From positions 868,001-932,000 of the forward strand of contig NZ_OEST01000001.1 in the NCBI RefSeq assembly GCF_900241005.1: 64,000 nt of DNA, written 5' to 3'. Positions within the stretch are counted from its first letter, which is position 1, and every line of letters starts with the position of its first letter. The notes beneath the pieces were generated by a model. That model saw nothing but the letters and a program-made list of their open reading frames with translations, had not been told where the DNA came from and did no database searches. Shown in pieces: positions 52,683 through 61,253 of the stretch. The position numbers were made by a program, and so were the translations under genes. This DNA comes from Bacteroides cutis. GTDB taxonomy: Bacteria > Bacteroidota > Bacteroidia > Bacteroidales > Bacteroidaceae.

Positions 52683-53321
52683 ATGAAAACTTTAGAAAGA
52701 TTGTTTGCAGAAAAGTTGTTGAAGATAAAAGCGATTAAACTACAGCCGGCTAATCCTTTTACTTGGGCTTCCGGATGGAAATCTCCGTTTTATTGTGATA
52801 ACCGTAAAACCCTTTCATATCCTTCCCTTCGTAATTTTGTGAAACTTGAAATTACGCGTTTGGTTTTGGAACGTTTTGGGCAGGTGGATGCTATTGCTGG
52901 TGTGGCTACGGGAGCTATTCCTCAGGGGGCGTTGGTCGCTGATGCGTTGAATTTGCCTTTTGTATACGTTCGTTCTACTCCAAAGGATCATGGATTAGAA
53001 AATCTGATTGAAGGTGAGCTTCGTCCAGGTATGAAGGTGGTCGTGGTGGAAGATTTGATTTCTACGGGTGGAAGTAGTTTGAAAGCTGTTGAAGCTATTC
53101 GGCGGGATGGTTGTGAGGTTATTGGTATGGTTGCTGCTTACACATACGGATTTCCTGTTGCGGAAAAAGCGTTTAAGGATGCAAAAGTTCCTTTGGTAAC
53201 TCTGACTAATTATGAGGCTGTGATGGAAGTTGCACTTCGTACAGGGTATATAGAAGAGGAAGATGTGGCGACGCTGAACGAATGGCGTAAAGACCCTGCA
53301 CATTGGGATGCCGGAAAATAA
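52683..53321 (+). CDS. pyrE: Orotate phosphoribosyltransferase
   Basis: A 212-residue enzyme adding the PRPP ribose phosphate to orotate in UMP synthesis. It shows ANPFTWASGWKSPFYCDNRK near residue 20, AGVATGAIPQGALVAD near 70, and the PRPP-binding VVVVEDLISTGGSSLKAVEA near 119. The ATG at 52683 gives the family length; upstream in-frame codons run into the promoter. It is followed by a hairpin terminator. Confidence 0.96.
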   Translation: MKTLERLFAEKLLKIKAIKLQPANPFTWASGWKSPFYCDNRKTLSYPSLRNFVKLEITRLVLERFGQVDAIAGVATGAIPQGALVADALNLPFVYVRSTPKDHGLENLIEGELRPGMKVVVVEDLISTGGSSLKAVEAIRRDGCEVIGMVAAYTYGFPVAEKAFKDAKVPLVTLTNYEAVMEVALRTGYIEEEDVATLNEWRKDPAHWDAGK

Positions 53322-53347
53322 GATTTACTTTATAAATGATATAATAT

Positions 53348-53395
53348 GACAAAAGAGCCATTCGGATAGTTACTGTCCGGATAGTTCTTTTTGTC
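53348..53395 (+). terminator. Terminator after pyrE
   Basis: An extended imperfect stem starting GACAAAA and ending TTTTTGTC, with CGGA/TCCG inside, and T-rich arms. Confidence 0.65.
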
Positions 53396-53414
53396 TTTTA
53401 AAGACCATTGAATT

Positions 53415-53825
53415 ATGACGAAATTTGAAAGTGCTGTGAAGATGATACCTGCTTCTCAAACAGCTGTTTATGGGAAACTTTCTGACCTAAATAATCTGGA
53501 GAAGGTGAAAGATCATTTACCGCAAGATAAGGTGAAGAATTTAAGTTTCGATGCAGAAAGTCTGTCGATAGAAGTACCTCCGGTGGGAAAGATTGTATTA
53601 CAGATTATAGAGAAAGAACCCTGTAAATGTATCAAGTTTGCAACTACTACTTCACCGTTGCCCTTCAATCTGTGGATACAGATAGTGCCGGTTACAGAGA
53701 GTGAATGTAAAATGAAGCTCACTATTGGTATGGAACTAAATCCGTTTATGAAGACAATGGTACAAAAGCCTTTGCAAGAGGGGCTTGAGAAGATGGCGGA
53801 AACGTTGTCGATGATTAATTATTAA
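53415..53825 (+). CDS. SRPBCC/START-like small protein
   Basis: A 136-residue cytosolic protein with the helix-grip layout of the SRPBCC (polyketide cyclase/START-like) superfamily: N-terminal strand and helix (FESAVKMIPASQTAVYGKLS), central beta sheet, and a long C-terminal helix (MVQKPLQEGLEKMAETLS). Such proteins bind hydrophobic ligands; no ligand can be inferred. It is between pyrE and argH, with a terminator on the pyrE side. Confidence 0.8.
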   Translation: MTKFESAVKMIPASQTAVYGKLSDLNNLEKVKDHLPQDKVKNLSFDAESLSIEVPPVGKIVLQIIEKEPCKCIKFATTTSPLPFNLWIQIVPVTESECKMKLTIGMELNPFMKTMVQKPLQEGLEKMAETLSMINY

Positions 53826-53883
53826 TATAGAGTCGTTTATCATTGTCATTCATCGTAAAAACATTCATCATTAAACATTGATT

Positions 53884-55215
53884 ATGAAACTTTGGGAAAA
53901 ATCCGTTCAGGTAAATGAAGATATAGATCGCTTTACGGTAGGACGTGACCGTGAAATGGATCTTTATTTGGCAAAACATGATGTGTTGGGTTCCATGGCA
54001 CATATCACGATGCTGGAAAGTATCGGTCTGTTGACAAGTGAGGAATTGGCTCTGTTGCTTGCCGAACTTAAAAATATATATGTTACTGCTGAAAAGGGCG
54101 AGTTTGTTATAGAGGATGGAATAGAAGATGTCCATTCGCAAGTGGAGCTGATGTTGACACGTAAGTTAGGTAATGTAGGTAAGAAAATTCATAGTGGGCG
54201 TTCGCGTAATGATCAGGTTCTATTGGATTTGAAGCTTTTTACCCGTACGCAGATAAAAGAAATAGCTGAAGCTGTGGAACACCTTTTTCATGTACTGGTG
54301 ATACAGAGTGAACGCTATAAGAATGTATTGATGCCGGGATATACTCATTTGCAGATAGCTATGCCGTCTTCTTTCGGTCTTTGGTTTGGTGCATATGCTG
54401 AGAGTCTGGTAGACGATATGCTTTTTTTGCAAGCTGCTTTTAAGATGTGTAATCGTAATCCGTTGGGTTCTGCTGCTGGATATGGTTCTTCTTTCCCGTT
54501 GAATCGTACAATGACCACTAAGCTGTTAGGTTTCGATTCTATGAACTACAATGTTGTATATGCTCAGATGGGGCGTGGTAAGATGGAACGTAATGTAGCT
54601 TTTGCATTGGCAACGATTGCCGGTACTATTTCTAAATTAGCTTTTGATGCTTGTATGTTCAATAGCCAAAATTTTGGTTTTGTGAAACTGCCTGATGATT
54701 GTACTACAGGTTCCAGTATTATGCCGCACAAGAAAAATCCGGATGTTTTTGAACTGACCCGTGCTAAATGTAACAAACTTCAATCTTTGCCGCAACAGAT
54801 TATGATGATTGCGAATAATTTGCCTTCTGGTTATTTTCGTGATTTGCAGATTATTAAAGAAGTTTTTTTACCAGCTTTTCAGGAATTGAAGGATTGCTTG
54901 CAAATGACTACTTATATAATGAATGAAATTAAGGTGAATGAGCATATTCTTGATGACGATAAATATCTGCTTATTTTCAGTGTGGAAGAAGTCAATCGCT
55001 TGGCGCGTGAGGGAATGCCTTTCCGAGATGCTTACAAAAAAGTCGGATTGGATATTGAGGCAGGAAATTTCTCCCATAGCAAAGAAGTGCATCATACACA
55101 TGAGGGTAGTATCGGTAATCTCTGTAACGACGAAATATCCGCATTGATGCAGAAAGTAGTAGACGGATTTAACTTTGAAACAATGGAGGTAGCGGAAAAG
55201 ACGCTGCTTGGTTAA
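53884..55215 (+). CDS. argH: Argininosuccinate lyase
   Basis: A 443-residue enzyme of the fumarase/aspartase superfamily, cleaving argininosuccinate to arginine and fumarate. Conserved regions are GSMAHITMLESIGLLT near 35, KKIHSGRSRNDQVLLDLKLF near 101, PGYTHLQIAMPSSFGLWFG near 149, and the signature GSSIMPHKKNPDVFEL near 280. The ATG at 53884 is preferred over a TTG two codons upstream. It is followed by tRNA genes. Other arg genes lie 7-15 kb away. Confidence 0.97.
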   Translation: MKLWEKSVQVNEDIDRFTVGRDREMDLYLAKHDVLGSMAHITMLESIGLLTSEELALLLAELKNIYVTAEKGEFVIEDGIEDVHSQVELMLTRKLGNVGKKIHSGRSRNDQVLLDLKLFTRTQIKEIAEAVEHLFHVLVIQSERYKNVLMPGYTHLQIAMPSSFGLWFGAYAESLVDDMLFLQAAFKMCNRNPLGSAAGYGSSFPLNRTMTTKLLGFDSMNYNVVYAQMGRGKMERNVAFALATIAGTISKLAFDACMFNSQNFGFVKLPDDCTTGSSIMPHKKNPDVFELTRAKCNKLQSLPQQIMMIANNLPSGYFRDLQIIKEVFLPAFQELKDCLQMTTYIMNEIKVNEHILDDDKYLLIFSVEEVNRLAREGMPFRDAYKKVGLDIEAGNFSHSKEVHHTHEGSIGNLCNDEISALMQKVVDGFNFETMEVAEKTLLG

Positions 55216-55233
55216 CTTTTTTCTGATAAAAAG

Positions 55234-55265
55234 TTTGGCTGTAACAGGGAAACTATTTATCTTTG
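55234..55265 (+). promoter_or_regulatory. Promoter of the tRNA-Gly/tRNA-Leu pair
   Basis: TTTG (55234-55237) and TATCTTTG (55258-55265) are separated by 20 bp, a perfect Bacteroides promoter. It ends 20 bp before tRNA-Gly. Confidence 0.85.
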
Positions 55266-55285
55266 CACCCGTTATCCAAAAACCT

Positions 55286-55358
55286 GCGGAAATAGCTCAG
55301 TTGGTAGAGCATAACCTTGCCAAGGTTAGGGTCGCGAGTTCGAGTCTCGTTTTCCGCT
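55286..55358 (+). tRNA. tRNA-Gly (GCC)
   Basis: A 73-nt cloverleaf: acceptor GCGGAAA/TTTCCGC, D-loop AGCTCAGTTGGTAGAGC, anticodon loop TTGCCAA (anticodon GCC), and T-loop TTCGAGT. No CCA is encoded. Confidence 0.96.
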
Positions 55359-55371
55359 CTCTTTTATGGAT

Positions 55372-55455
55372 GCTCGAATGGTGGAATGGTAGACACGAAG
55401 GACTTAAAATCCTTTGGCCATTGCGGCTGTGCGGGTTCAAGTCCCGCTTCGAGTA
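55372..55455 (+). tRNA. tRNA-Leu (TAA)
   Basis: An 84-nt class II tRNA: acceptor GCTCGAA/TTCGAGT, anticodon loop CTTAAAA (anticodon TAA), a long variable arm (TGGCCATTGCGGCTGT), and T-loop TTCAAGT. No CCA is encoded. The 3' end is followed by a decayed integrase gene, which makes it a likely former attachment site. Confidence 0.95.
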
Positions 55456-55462
55456 CTCGGTT

Positions 55463-55499
55463 AAGCTCTGTAAATCATTGATTTACAGAGCTTTTTCTT
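55463..55499 (+). terminator. Terminator of the tRNA operon
   Basis: AAGCTCTGTAAATCA pairs with TGATTTACAGAGCTT, and a T-rich tail follows. Confidence 0.85.
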
Positions 55500-55591
55500 T
55501 ATAGGAATTATTCTGATTTATGTTTGCATTAGTACGGATTTAAACAGGAATTATACTATTGAGTTGAACCAAGGGTTAAACCGAAATTGTA

Positions 55592-55918
55592 ATGAAAGTT
55601 ACAGCTAATGTGTTGTTTTACAGAATTAAAGGTCTTAGTAATGGTGAGTATCCTCTCATGATTCGTGTTTGTATGAGTGGTAAGAAGAAGTATGTAAGTC
55701 TTGGTATCTCTGTAAAATCTCAGTATTGGGACTTTGAGAAGAACAAATCTAAGCGTAATAGTCCTAATTGTGAGCGGATATCAAAGGTTATTAATGAGTA
55801 GGAACAGAAGTATTCAGAACAGATACTTGAATTTACTACAGAGCAGAGAGAGTATTTGCTTGCTACACTAATTGAGGCTACTATTTATCTTTACAGCACT
55901 AGTACAGATATAATATGA
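55592..55918 (+). pseudogene. Tyrosine integrase N-terminal remnant
   Basis: The frame starting at 55592 reads MKVTANVLFYRIKGLSNGEY and then a KKKYVSLGISVKSQYWDFEK block, which is the arm-type DNA-binding domain of Bacteroides tyrosine integrases. A TAG at 55799-55801 interrupts it, and the same frame continues as EQKYSEQILEF to a TGA at 55916. Only about 105 codons survive; the core-binding and catalytic (R-H-R-Y) domains are missing. It lies 136 bp after tRNA-Leu, the usual place of an integrase at an island edge. Confidence 0.8.
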
Positions 55919-55966
55919 AGGAGAAGCTTATGAGATATAGCAATTTGGTATCCTCATTGACAACGT

Positions 55967-56185
55967 ATGCGATCTGTGGAAGGGAAGTTTAAGAAAGAGA
56001 TGGAAGGGGTGCTTGATGCTTTACAAGTAGATGTAGATCAGGAAAGTATACTTGCTGAGTTCTATAAGATTGATGGTACTCCTACTTTTATTCTTTTTAG
56101 AAAAGCTGAACAACTTTGGAGGTAGTCAGGAAAATTGACATTAGAAAGATTGGAAAGAGCTGTTAAAGAGTTTATATCCCTTTAA
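55967..56185 (+). pseudogene. Thioredoxin C-terminal remnant with an internal stop
   Basis: The frame through 55985 reads DALQVDVDQESILAEFYKID, then GTPTFILFRKAEQLWR, a TAG at 56123-56125, and SGKLTLERLERAVKEFISL to a stop at 56183. This is the second half of a thioredoxin, with the cis-proline GTPT and the usual final helix. The active-site CxxC half is missing or frame-shifted; a degenerate YAICGRE in another frame may be its trace. It follows the integrase remnant. Confidence 0.65.
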
Positions 56186-56256
56186 GGAATTCCTATACTT
56201 ATCAGACTTTAAGAACAAATACTATGTTATTTGCTTATAGTACCTTTAAATAATGA

Positions 56257-57468
56257 TCAGAATAGTCGTGGTCGGTTATTATTAAAACGATATCCGATAC
56301 CCAACATCAGGTAATTCGGTTCATGAAAATCTTTCAGATTATATCCGATATGTAGATAGGTATTGCGACTCATGTCTATTTTAAGCATCAGTATCTGGTA
56401 GAACGATTTGAGATCACCACCACCATGGAGTATATTAGCGCCGAAACCGATACCGACACTGAAGTAGGGCATGACAAACTCTCCACGTGCGGAGAGACCT
56501 AAAGAAAGTTGTTTGCCGAGAGATGGTGTGCCGAATTTTTCTTGCTCGTTGTCACCTCCACTACTGATATAGTCTTTTACGTATAGATTAGCACTAGAAT
56601 CATAAACTCCATCTAATGAGACTCCTGCTCGGAATTTATATCCAAAGTTATACATCGGTGCAAAATTGAATCCAGCCACTGTATATTTACTTGGGGCGGG
56701 AATTTGTCCTCCTGCAACATTGACTGCTTTTCGCCGCCAGGAACCGAAAAGGGTTAGGTCATAACTGACGTGACGCGGAAAGACGGGAATTAATATTGGT
56801 TGTGATGGATACTTCAGTTCGTCCATCTTACGGTTGAAGTTATATACTACTCCAATCTTGAAGTCTATTGTATTCAGACCGGTATTGGGATATTTTGTGT
56901 TACCATTTGAAAAATGAATCATTGATCCTCCTACATTTAAATCAAATTGTGGAGAAAGTATCCAGTTTAGATAAAGACCTGCATTCAGATAAGCATTGAT
57001 TTTTGAACCAATAACGGTATTGTTGGGATTTTCGTAGTAATTGTACGATTTCCAACCGAAAGCCATACCGAATCCCCATTCGTAATTTAGTGAAAGGTGA
57101 GATGTGATTTTTGCGATACGTGCTCCCTGAAATAAGTAAAGGGCTATAGGGTTTCCTATTTCCGTACGATTACCGAAATCGAAATAACCTAAACCTATTC
57201 CTTGATAAGCGCCACCATAAGTTTTATCAGCGGCAGTACCCGGTTTTAATTGGAAAGAGTACTTCAGGTGTGCCGAGTAAGTGGATTGCAAGTATTTGCA
57301 CAAGTTATTATCGCCTCGCAGAAAAGAACTGGTTGGGAAAATATAACCCGGGCGGCCTTCTATACCGATTCTGTGGATATATTTGTTTTGTGCAGATATG
57401 GTGTCGGACAAGAGAAGTATAATTAGTAAGAGATATGTAACTTTACATGTCCGTGTTTTAATACTCAT
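56257..57468 (-). CDS. PagL/acyloxyacyl hydrolase-like outer-membrane protein
   Basis: A 403-residue protein with a signal peptide (to about 26) and an all-beta pattern of an outer-membrane barrel, about twice the length of classic PagL. The motif IHFSNGNTKYPNTGLNTIDF (about 187-206) resembles the PagL active-site region, with His and Ser of the lipid A deacylase triad. The position taken by the catalytic Glu in Pseudomonas PagL is Asn here, so activity is uncertain. A second beta half (about 225-403) has no recognised motif. Confidence 0.75.
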   Translation of the reverse strand: MSIKTRTCKVTYLLLIILLLSDTISAQNKYIHRIGIEGRPGYIFPTSSFLRGDNNLCKYLQSTYSAHLKYSFQLKPGTAADKTYGGAYQGIGLGYFDFGNRTEIGNPIALYLFQGARIAKITSHLSLNYEWGFGMAFGWKSYNYYENPNNTVIGSKINAYLNAGLYLNWILSPQFDLNVGGSMIHFSNGNTKYPNTGLNTIDFKIGVVYNFNRKMDELKYPSQPILIPVFPRHVSYDLTLFGSWRRKAVNVAGGQIPAPSKYTVAGFNFAPMYNFGYKFRAGVSLDGVYDSSANLYVKDYISSGGDNEQEKFGTPSLGKQLSLGLSARGEFVMPYFSVGIGFGANILHGGGDLKSFYQILMLKIDMSRNTYLHIGYNLKDFHEPNYLMLGIGYRFNNNRPRLF

Positions 57469-57517
57469 GATGCTGTACTGTTCTTCATTGAATTAATACA
57501 TAGCTTAAATGATGTTA

Positions 57518-57525
57518 CAAATATA
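57518..57525 (-). promoter_or_regulatory. -7 promoter element (TATATTTG) for the PagL-like gene
   Basis: Minus-strand TATATTTG, 50 bp before the ATG. Confidence 0.5.
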
Positions 57526-57616
57526 ATCTTTTTATCTTTTCATCCACATAAAAAGTATAGATTTGCTATGTTAATAAATCATCGCTCATACTATAAAAGA
57601 ACTTTATAGTTGTAAA

Positions 57617-57663
57617 CCGATACTCCCCACCATTCAAGAATGAAAAATGACAGGGAGTATTGG
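57617..57663 (-). terminator. Hairpin after the second DUF2007 gene
   Basis: CCGATACTCCC and GGGAGTATTGG pair with one G-T around a 25-nt loop; the stem begins 5 bp beyond the stop. Confidence 0.55.
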
Positions 57664-57668
57664 TGTTG

Positions 57669-57866
57669 TTAGAGAGTTCTTCTGCTACTGATAATCCGCA
57701 TGGCAACGGTGTAGTATTCACAAGGTACAGAGAGCTGAATGTCACTCCCCTTATCCACTGCTGAGACGGTGATATATGCAGATTTAAGTAATTGTTTTAC
57801 GCTTTCTGCCTCCCATGGGCTACCGGCAAAGACGTTAATCTGAGAAATTTTTCTACTTGTAATCAT
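57669..57866 (-). CDS. Short DUF2007-like protein
   Basis: A 65-residue protein with INVFAGSPWEAESVKQLLKS near residue 10, the same GSPWxAExVKxxL signature as the gene at 42574. It lacks the longer C-terminal tail of that protein. Own promoter element (57918-57925) and trailing hairpin make it monocistronic. Function unknown. Confidence 0.75.
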   Translation of the reverse strand: MITSRKISQINVFAGSPWEAESVKQLLKSAYITVSAVDKGSDIQLSVPCEYYTVAMRIISSRRTL

Positions 57867-57917
57867 TTGCTTTGAATTTTAATTGTATACGTTTATTTTG
57901 CTGTTTTATTTCATTCG

Positions 57918-57925
57918 CAAATATA
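57918..57925 (-). promoter_or_regulatory. -7 promoter element (TATATTTG) for the short DUF2007 gene
   Basis: Minus-strand TATATTTG, 52 bp before the ATG. Confidence 0.5.
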
Positions 57926-58011
57926 GGGACTTGCTCTCTATATGAGGTATACTAATTATTCAAAAAAGTATGTGTTTTGTGCAAACGTTATAGAAAAATC
58001 TCAAAGGATAA

Positions 58012-58051
58012 CAATATTGTTCCATCTGTGTAAAGAGATGAAACAATATTG
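58012..58051 (-). terminator. Hairpin after the acyl-CoA synthetase gene
   Basis: CAATATTGTTCCATCT and AGATGAAACAATATTG form a 16-bp stem with one mismatch and an 8-nt loop, 20 bp past the stop. Confidence 0.65.
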
Positions 58052-58070
58052 CAAATAAGGAAAAAGGAAT

Positions 58071-59726
58071 TTATTTCTCATCGTTTTTACGAATTTCCAC
58101 ACGACGGATTTTTCCACTGATTGTTTTGGGAAGTTCGTCTACGAACTCAATGACACGTGGATATTTATATGGTGCGGTAACTTTCTTAACATGATTTTGA
58201 AGTTCCTTAATTAACTCTTCTCCGGTGTGGGTTTTGTAGCCTTTGGCAAGTACGATAGTTGCTTTTACTACTTGACCACGAATTTCATCGGGAACACCAG
58301 TAATGGCACACTCCACAACGGCGGGATGTGTCATCAGCGCACTTTCTACTTCAAACGGACCGATACGGTAGCCACTACTTTTAATTACATCGTCGGCGCG
58401 TCCTACAAACCAGAGATAACCGTCTTCATCTTTCCAAGCTACGTCACCGGTATAGTAAACACCATCATGCCAAGCCTCTTGCGTACGGTTGGCATCCCGA
58501 TAATATTCTTTGAACAGACCAAGAGGCTTACCTTTATCTGTACGGATTACAATCTGTCCCTGTTCGCCGGCTTCTACCGATCGACCATCATGATCTATCA
58601 GGTCTACTTCATATTGGGGATTCGGTAATCCCATACTACCCGGTTTGGGTTCCATCCATGGCATAGTGGCTACAGTAAGAGTCGTTTCCGTCTGCCCGAA
58701 ACCTTCCATCAGTTTAATACCTGTTAATTTCTTGAATGTTTCGAATACGGCGGGATTCAGAGCTTCTCCTGCGATGGTACAATACTGTAAAGACGAGAGA
58801 TCGTACTTTGTCAAGTCTTCATGGATGAGGAAACGGAAAATGGTAGGGGGGGCACATAAGGAAGTGACATGATAGTTTTGTATCTTTTCCAGGATATCAC
58901 CTGGAGTAAACTTCTCATGGTCATATACAAAAACATTGGCACCGGCAATCCACTGTCCGTATAGTTTTCCCCATACGGCTTTTCCCCAACCAGTATCGGC
59001 GATAGTGAGGTGGAGGCTGTTTTCGTGCAGATTATGCCAGAAACTTCCGGTTACGATATGTCCCAGCGGATAAGTAAAATCATGAGCAACCATTTTCGGT
59101 TCTCCTGTAGTTCCACTGGTGAAGTACATCAGAGAAATATCATCGTTATTGTTGACATGTTCCGGTTTTAAGAAAGGTGCGGCATCTTCTATACCTTTAT
59201 GGAAATCATCAAATCCTTCGGGGACTTCAGGACCTACACTAATAAGTTTTTTCACAGAAGGAGAATTGGGCATTGCAGCAATGATATGGTCAGTGATGAC
59301 ATTCTCACCGGCACAGACAATCATTTTGATGTCTGCGGCGTTACAACGATACACAATATCTTTTTTTGTCAGTAAGTGCGTTGCAGGAATTACTACTGCG
59401 CCAAGTTTGTGCAGTGCAATAATGCTGAACCAGAACTCGAAACGGCGTTTCAAAATAAGCATCACCATATCGCCATGTCCGATACCGAGACTTTGGAAAT
59501 ACGAAGCCGTCATATCCGTATAGCGTTTCATATCACCAAAGGTAAATTGCTTATGTTCACCTTTATCATTTGTCCAGAGTAGAGCTGGTTTGTTGGGTTG
59601 TTCGGCAGCCCAGGCATCTACTACATCGTAACCGAAGTTGAAATTGTCCGGTACGTTGATCTTTAAGTTCTTGATGAAGTCCTTCTGAGAAGTGAAGGAC
59701 GTTTGTGATAAAAATCTTTCTACCAT
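58071..59726 (-). CDS. AMP-forming acyl-CoA synthetase
   Basis: A 551-residue adenylate-forming enzyme. ATP-binding [17 protein letters not shown] near 202, GFGQTE near 345, the hinge [20 protein letters not shown] near 439 and the catalytic-lysine motif [13 protein letters not shown] near 530 are all present. The sequence is closer to the medium-chain acyl-CoA/acetyl-CoA-like group than to long-chain ligases; the acid used is not determined. Upstream by 19 bp is a cupin-domain regulator, so the pair is one operon. Confidence 0.9.
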   Translation of the reverse strand: MVERFLSQTSFTSQKDFIKNLKINVPDNFNFGYDVVDAWAAEQPNKPALLWTNDKGEHKQFTFGDMKRYTDMTASYFQSLGIGHGDMVMLILKRRFEFWFSIIALHKLGAVVIPATHLLTKKDIVYRCNAADIKMIVCAGENVITDHIIAAMPNSPSVKKLISVGPEVPEGFDDFHKGIEDAAPFLKPEHVNNNDDISLMYFTSGTTGEPKMVAHDFTYPLGHIVTGSFWHNLHENSLHLTIADTGWGKAVWGKLYGQWIAGANVFVYDHEKFTPGDILEKIQNYHVTSLCAPPTIFRFLIHEDLTKYDLSSLQYCTIAGEALNPAVFETFKKLTGIKLMEGFGQTETTLTVATMPWMEPKPGSMGLPNPQYEVDLIDHDGRSVEAGEQGQIVIRTDKGKPLGLFKEYYRDANRTQEAWHDGVYYTGDVAWKDEDGYLWFVGRADDVIKSSGYRIGPFEVESALMTHPAVVECAITGVPDEIRGQVVKATIVLAKGYKTHTGEELIKELQNHVKKVTAPYKYPRVIEFVDELPKTISGKIRRVEIRKNDEK

Positions 59727-59744
59727 AACTTTGTTAGGTTATAT

Positions 59745-60296
59745 TTACATTATGATGGCAAGGAAACGAACTGTTTTTCCATCGAGCGCTTTCATGCCAT
59801 GCGGCAGTTTAGAGTTGAAGTACAAACTATCTCCCTCGTTTAAAATCAAGTCTTTACCATCGATGCTGATTAACATTCGTCCTTCCAAGACAAGATTGAA
59901 TTCCTGTCCGTTGTGGCTATTGTAATGTATAGGCACGTCCGGTTTCGGTTCTACGGTAACAATGAACGGATCGGCGGTACGGTTCATGAAACCGGCGGCA
60001 AGAGACTGATACTTGTACGCTTTGGTACGTTCAATGCTCGTCCCCTTTCCGGCACGTGTCAGGAAGTAGGAGCTCATTTTCGGTTCTTCGCCGAACATCA
60101 GCGCGTCAAGAGCAATGCCATAGTGACGTGCTATCTTTTGCAACATGCTGACGGAGATATCGTAATCTCCTGTCTCTGCAAGGCGGTACTCTTCAGCGGA
60201 AATATCGCAATCGCGGGCGATATCTTCGGCAGTCAGTTCCAAAACGTCACGCAATCCACGCAGACGTTCTGCTATTTGTTTGATTTGTTCGTCCAT
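59745..60296 (-). CDS. XRE-family regulator with C-terminal cupin domain
   Basis: A 183-residue protein with an N-terminal helix-turn-helix (about 8-62; LTAEDIARDCDISAEEYRLA) and a C-terminal cupin_2 domain (about 105-180) with NSHNGQEFNLVLEGRMLIS and NSKLPHGMKAL. Such regulators sense a small metabolite. The immediate downstream neighbour is an acyl-CoA synthetase, so the gene may regulate acyl-CoA or fatty-acid use. It follows proC after a 60-bp gap. Confidence 0.9.
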   Translation of the reverse strand: MDEQIKQIAERLRGLRDVLELTAEDIARDCDISAEEYRLAETGDYDISVSMLQKIARHYGIALDALMFGEEPKMSSYFLTRAGKGTSIERTKAYKYQSLAAGFMNRTADPFIVTVEPKPDVPIHYNSHNGQEFNLVLEGRMLISIDGKDLILNEGDSLYFNSKLPHGMKALDGKTVRFLAIIM

Positions 60297-60356
60297 GAAG
60301 ATAATTTTTAATGATTAATGTTTAATTTTTAATGTCATGTTTTATGAGTTTTATTA

Positions 60357-61130
60357 TCAGACACTTTTCTTAATCGCCTTGATAATTGCTGAATCAAATC
60401 CTTCATGCTCCAGTTCATTAATACCTTTGATAGTGATACCGCCGGGAGTACATACCTTATCGATTTCAATGCTGGGATGAGTATCATTATTCAGAATCAA
60501 TTCAGCTGCACCCTTTACTGATTGTGCCACCATGCGCATACCGTCTTTGGGATAAATTCCCAGTTCAATACCCGCTTGCATGGCTGCCTGAATGTATTTC
60601 AGTACATATGCAATACCACAGGAAGTCATGGAAGTACAAGCTGCAAACTTTTCTTCGGGGATGAGCATGGCTAACCCCATCTGGTTGAAGATGTCAAGCA
60701 GTAGTTGTTCTTGCTCTTTAGTCGCATTTCGACTGGCAATGAGAGTCATACTTTCCATTTCGCTGATGGCAGTATTGGGAATGATACGGAACATCGTCAT
60801 TTCTGGTTCGGCTACATAATGTGCCAATTCTTCAAAATTGATACCTGCAGCCACAGATATAATAATTTGCTTACTTTTGAGTTTCAACTCACGCAGAGTA
60901 TTTTTGATGAGCCACGGTTTGACTGCCAATATAATAAGTTCAGCACCGGTTACGGCTTCCTGGTTGTCATTGGTGGTTTGCATGGCTGGGAACTCGACTT
61001 TCAGTGCATCCAATTTACCTTGCGAAGGGTTAGAGATAATGATATCCCCGGCGGGGATAATTGTTCCTTTTGCCAGACCGCGAGCTATAGAGCCACCCAT
61101 ATTTCCTGCTCCGATAATTGCTGTTTTCAT
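60357..61130 (-). CDS. proC: Pyrroline-5-carboxylate reductase
   Basis: A 257-residue enzyme for the last step of proline synthesis. It has the NAD(P) Rossmann motif IIGAGNMGGSIARGL at residue 4, AELIILAVKPWLI near 64, and MTSCGIAYVLKYIQAA near 168 followed by CTPGGITIKGINELE near 232, matching the family signature. It has its own promoter and is separated from argD by a terminator, although proA and proB are 19 kb away. Confidence 0.95.
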   Translation of the reverse strand: MKTAIIGAGNMGGSIARGLAKGTIIPAGDIIISNPSQGKLDALKVEFPAMQTTNDNQEAVTGAELIILAVKPWLIKNTLRELKLKSKQIIISVAAGINFEELAHYVAEPEMTMFRIIPNTAISEMESMTLIASRNATKEQEQLLLDIFNQMGLAMLIPEEKFAACTSMTSCGIAYVLKYIQAAMQAGIELGIYPKDGMRMVAQSVKGAAELILNNDTHPSIEIDKVCTPGGITIKGINELEHEGFDSAIIKAIKKSV

Positions 61131-61162
61131 ATCATCTTGTTATTTAAAAAGTTGTCTTCAGA

Positions 61163-61170
61163 CAAAGGTA
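61163..61170 (-). promoter_or_regulatory. -7 promoter element (TACCTTTG) for proC-cupin-synthetase
   Basis: Minus-strand TACCTTTG, 33 bp before the ATG, just after the argD terminator. Confidence 0.6.
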
Positions 61171-61179
61171 GATATTTTC

Positions 61180-61224
61180 TATAAAAAACGACCGAAATGG
61201 AAAATTATTCTTTTTTCGGTCGTT
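61180..61224 (-). terminator. Terminator after argD
   Basis: AACGACCGAA (61187-61196) pairs perfectly with TTCGGTCGTT (61215-61224); on the minus strand a TTTTTT run follows. Confidence 0.8.
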
Positions 61225-61253
61225 CCTTTTGCTGGCTGATTACATGTCAAATA

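Noticed and set aside
55286..56257. Intact integrative element at tRNA-Leu
   Set aside because: No second copy of the tRNA 3' end was found downstream and only gene fragments remain.
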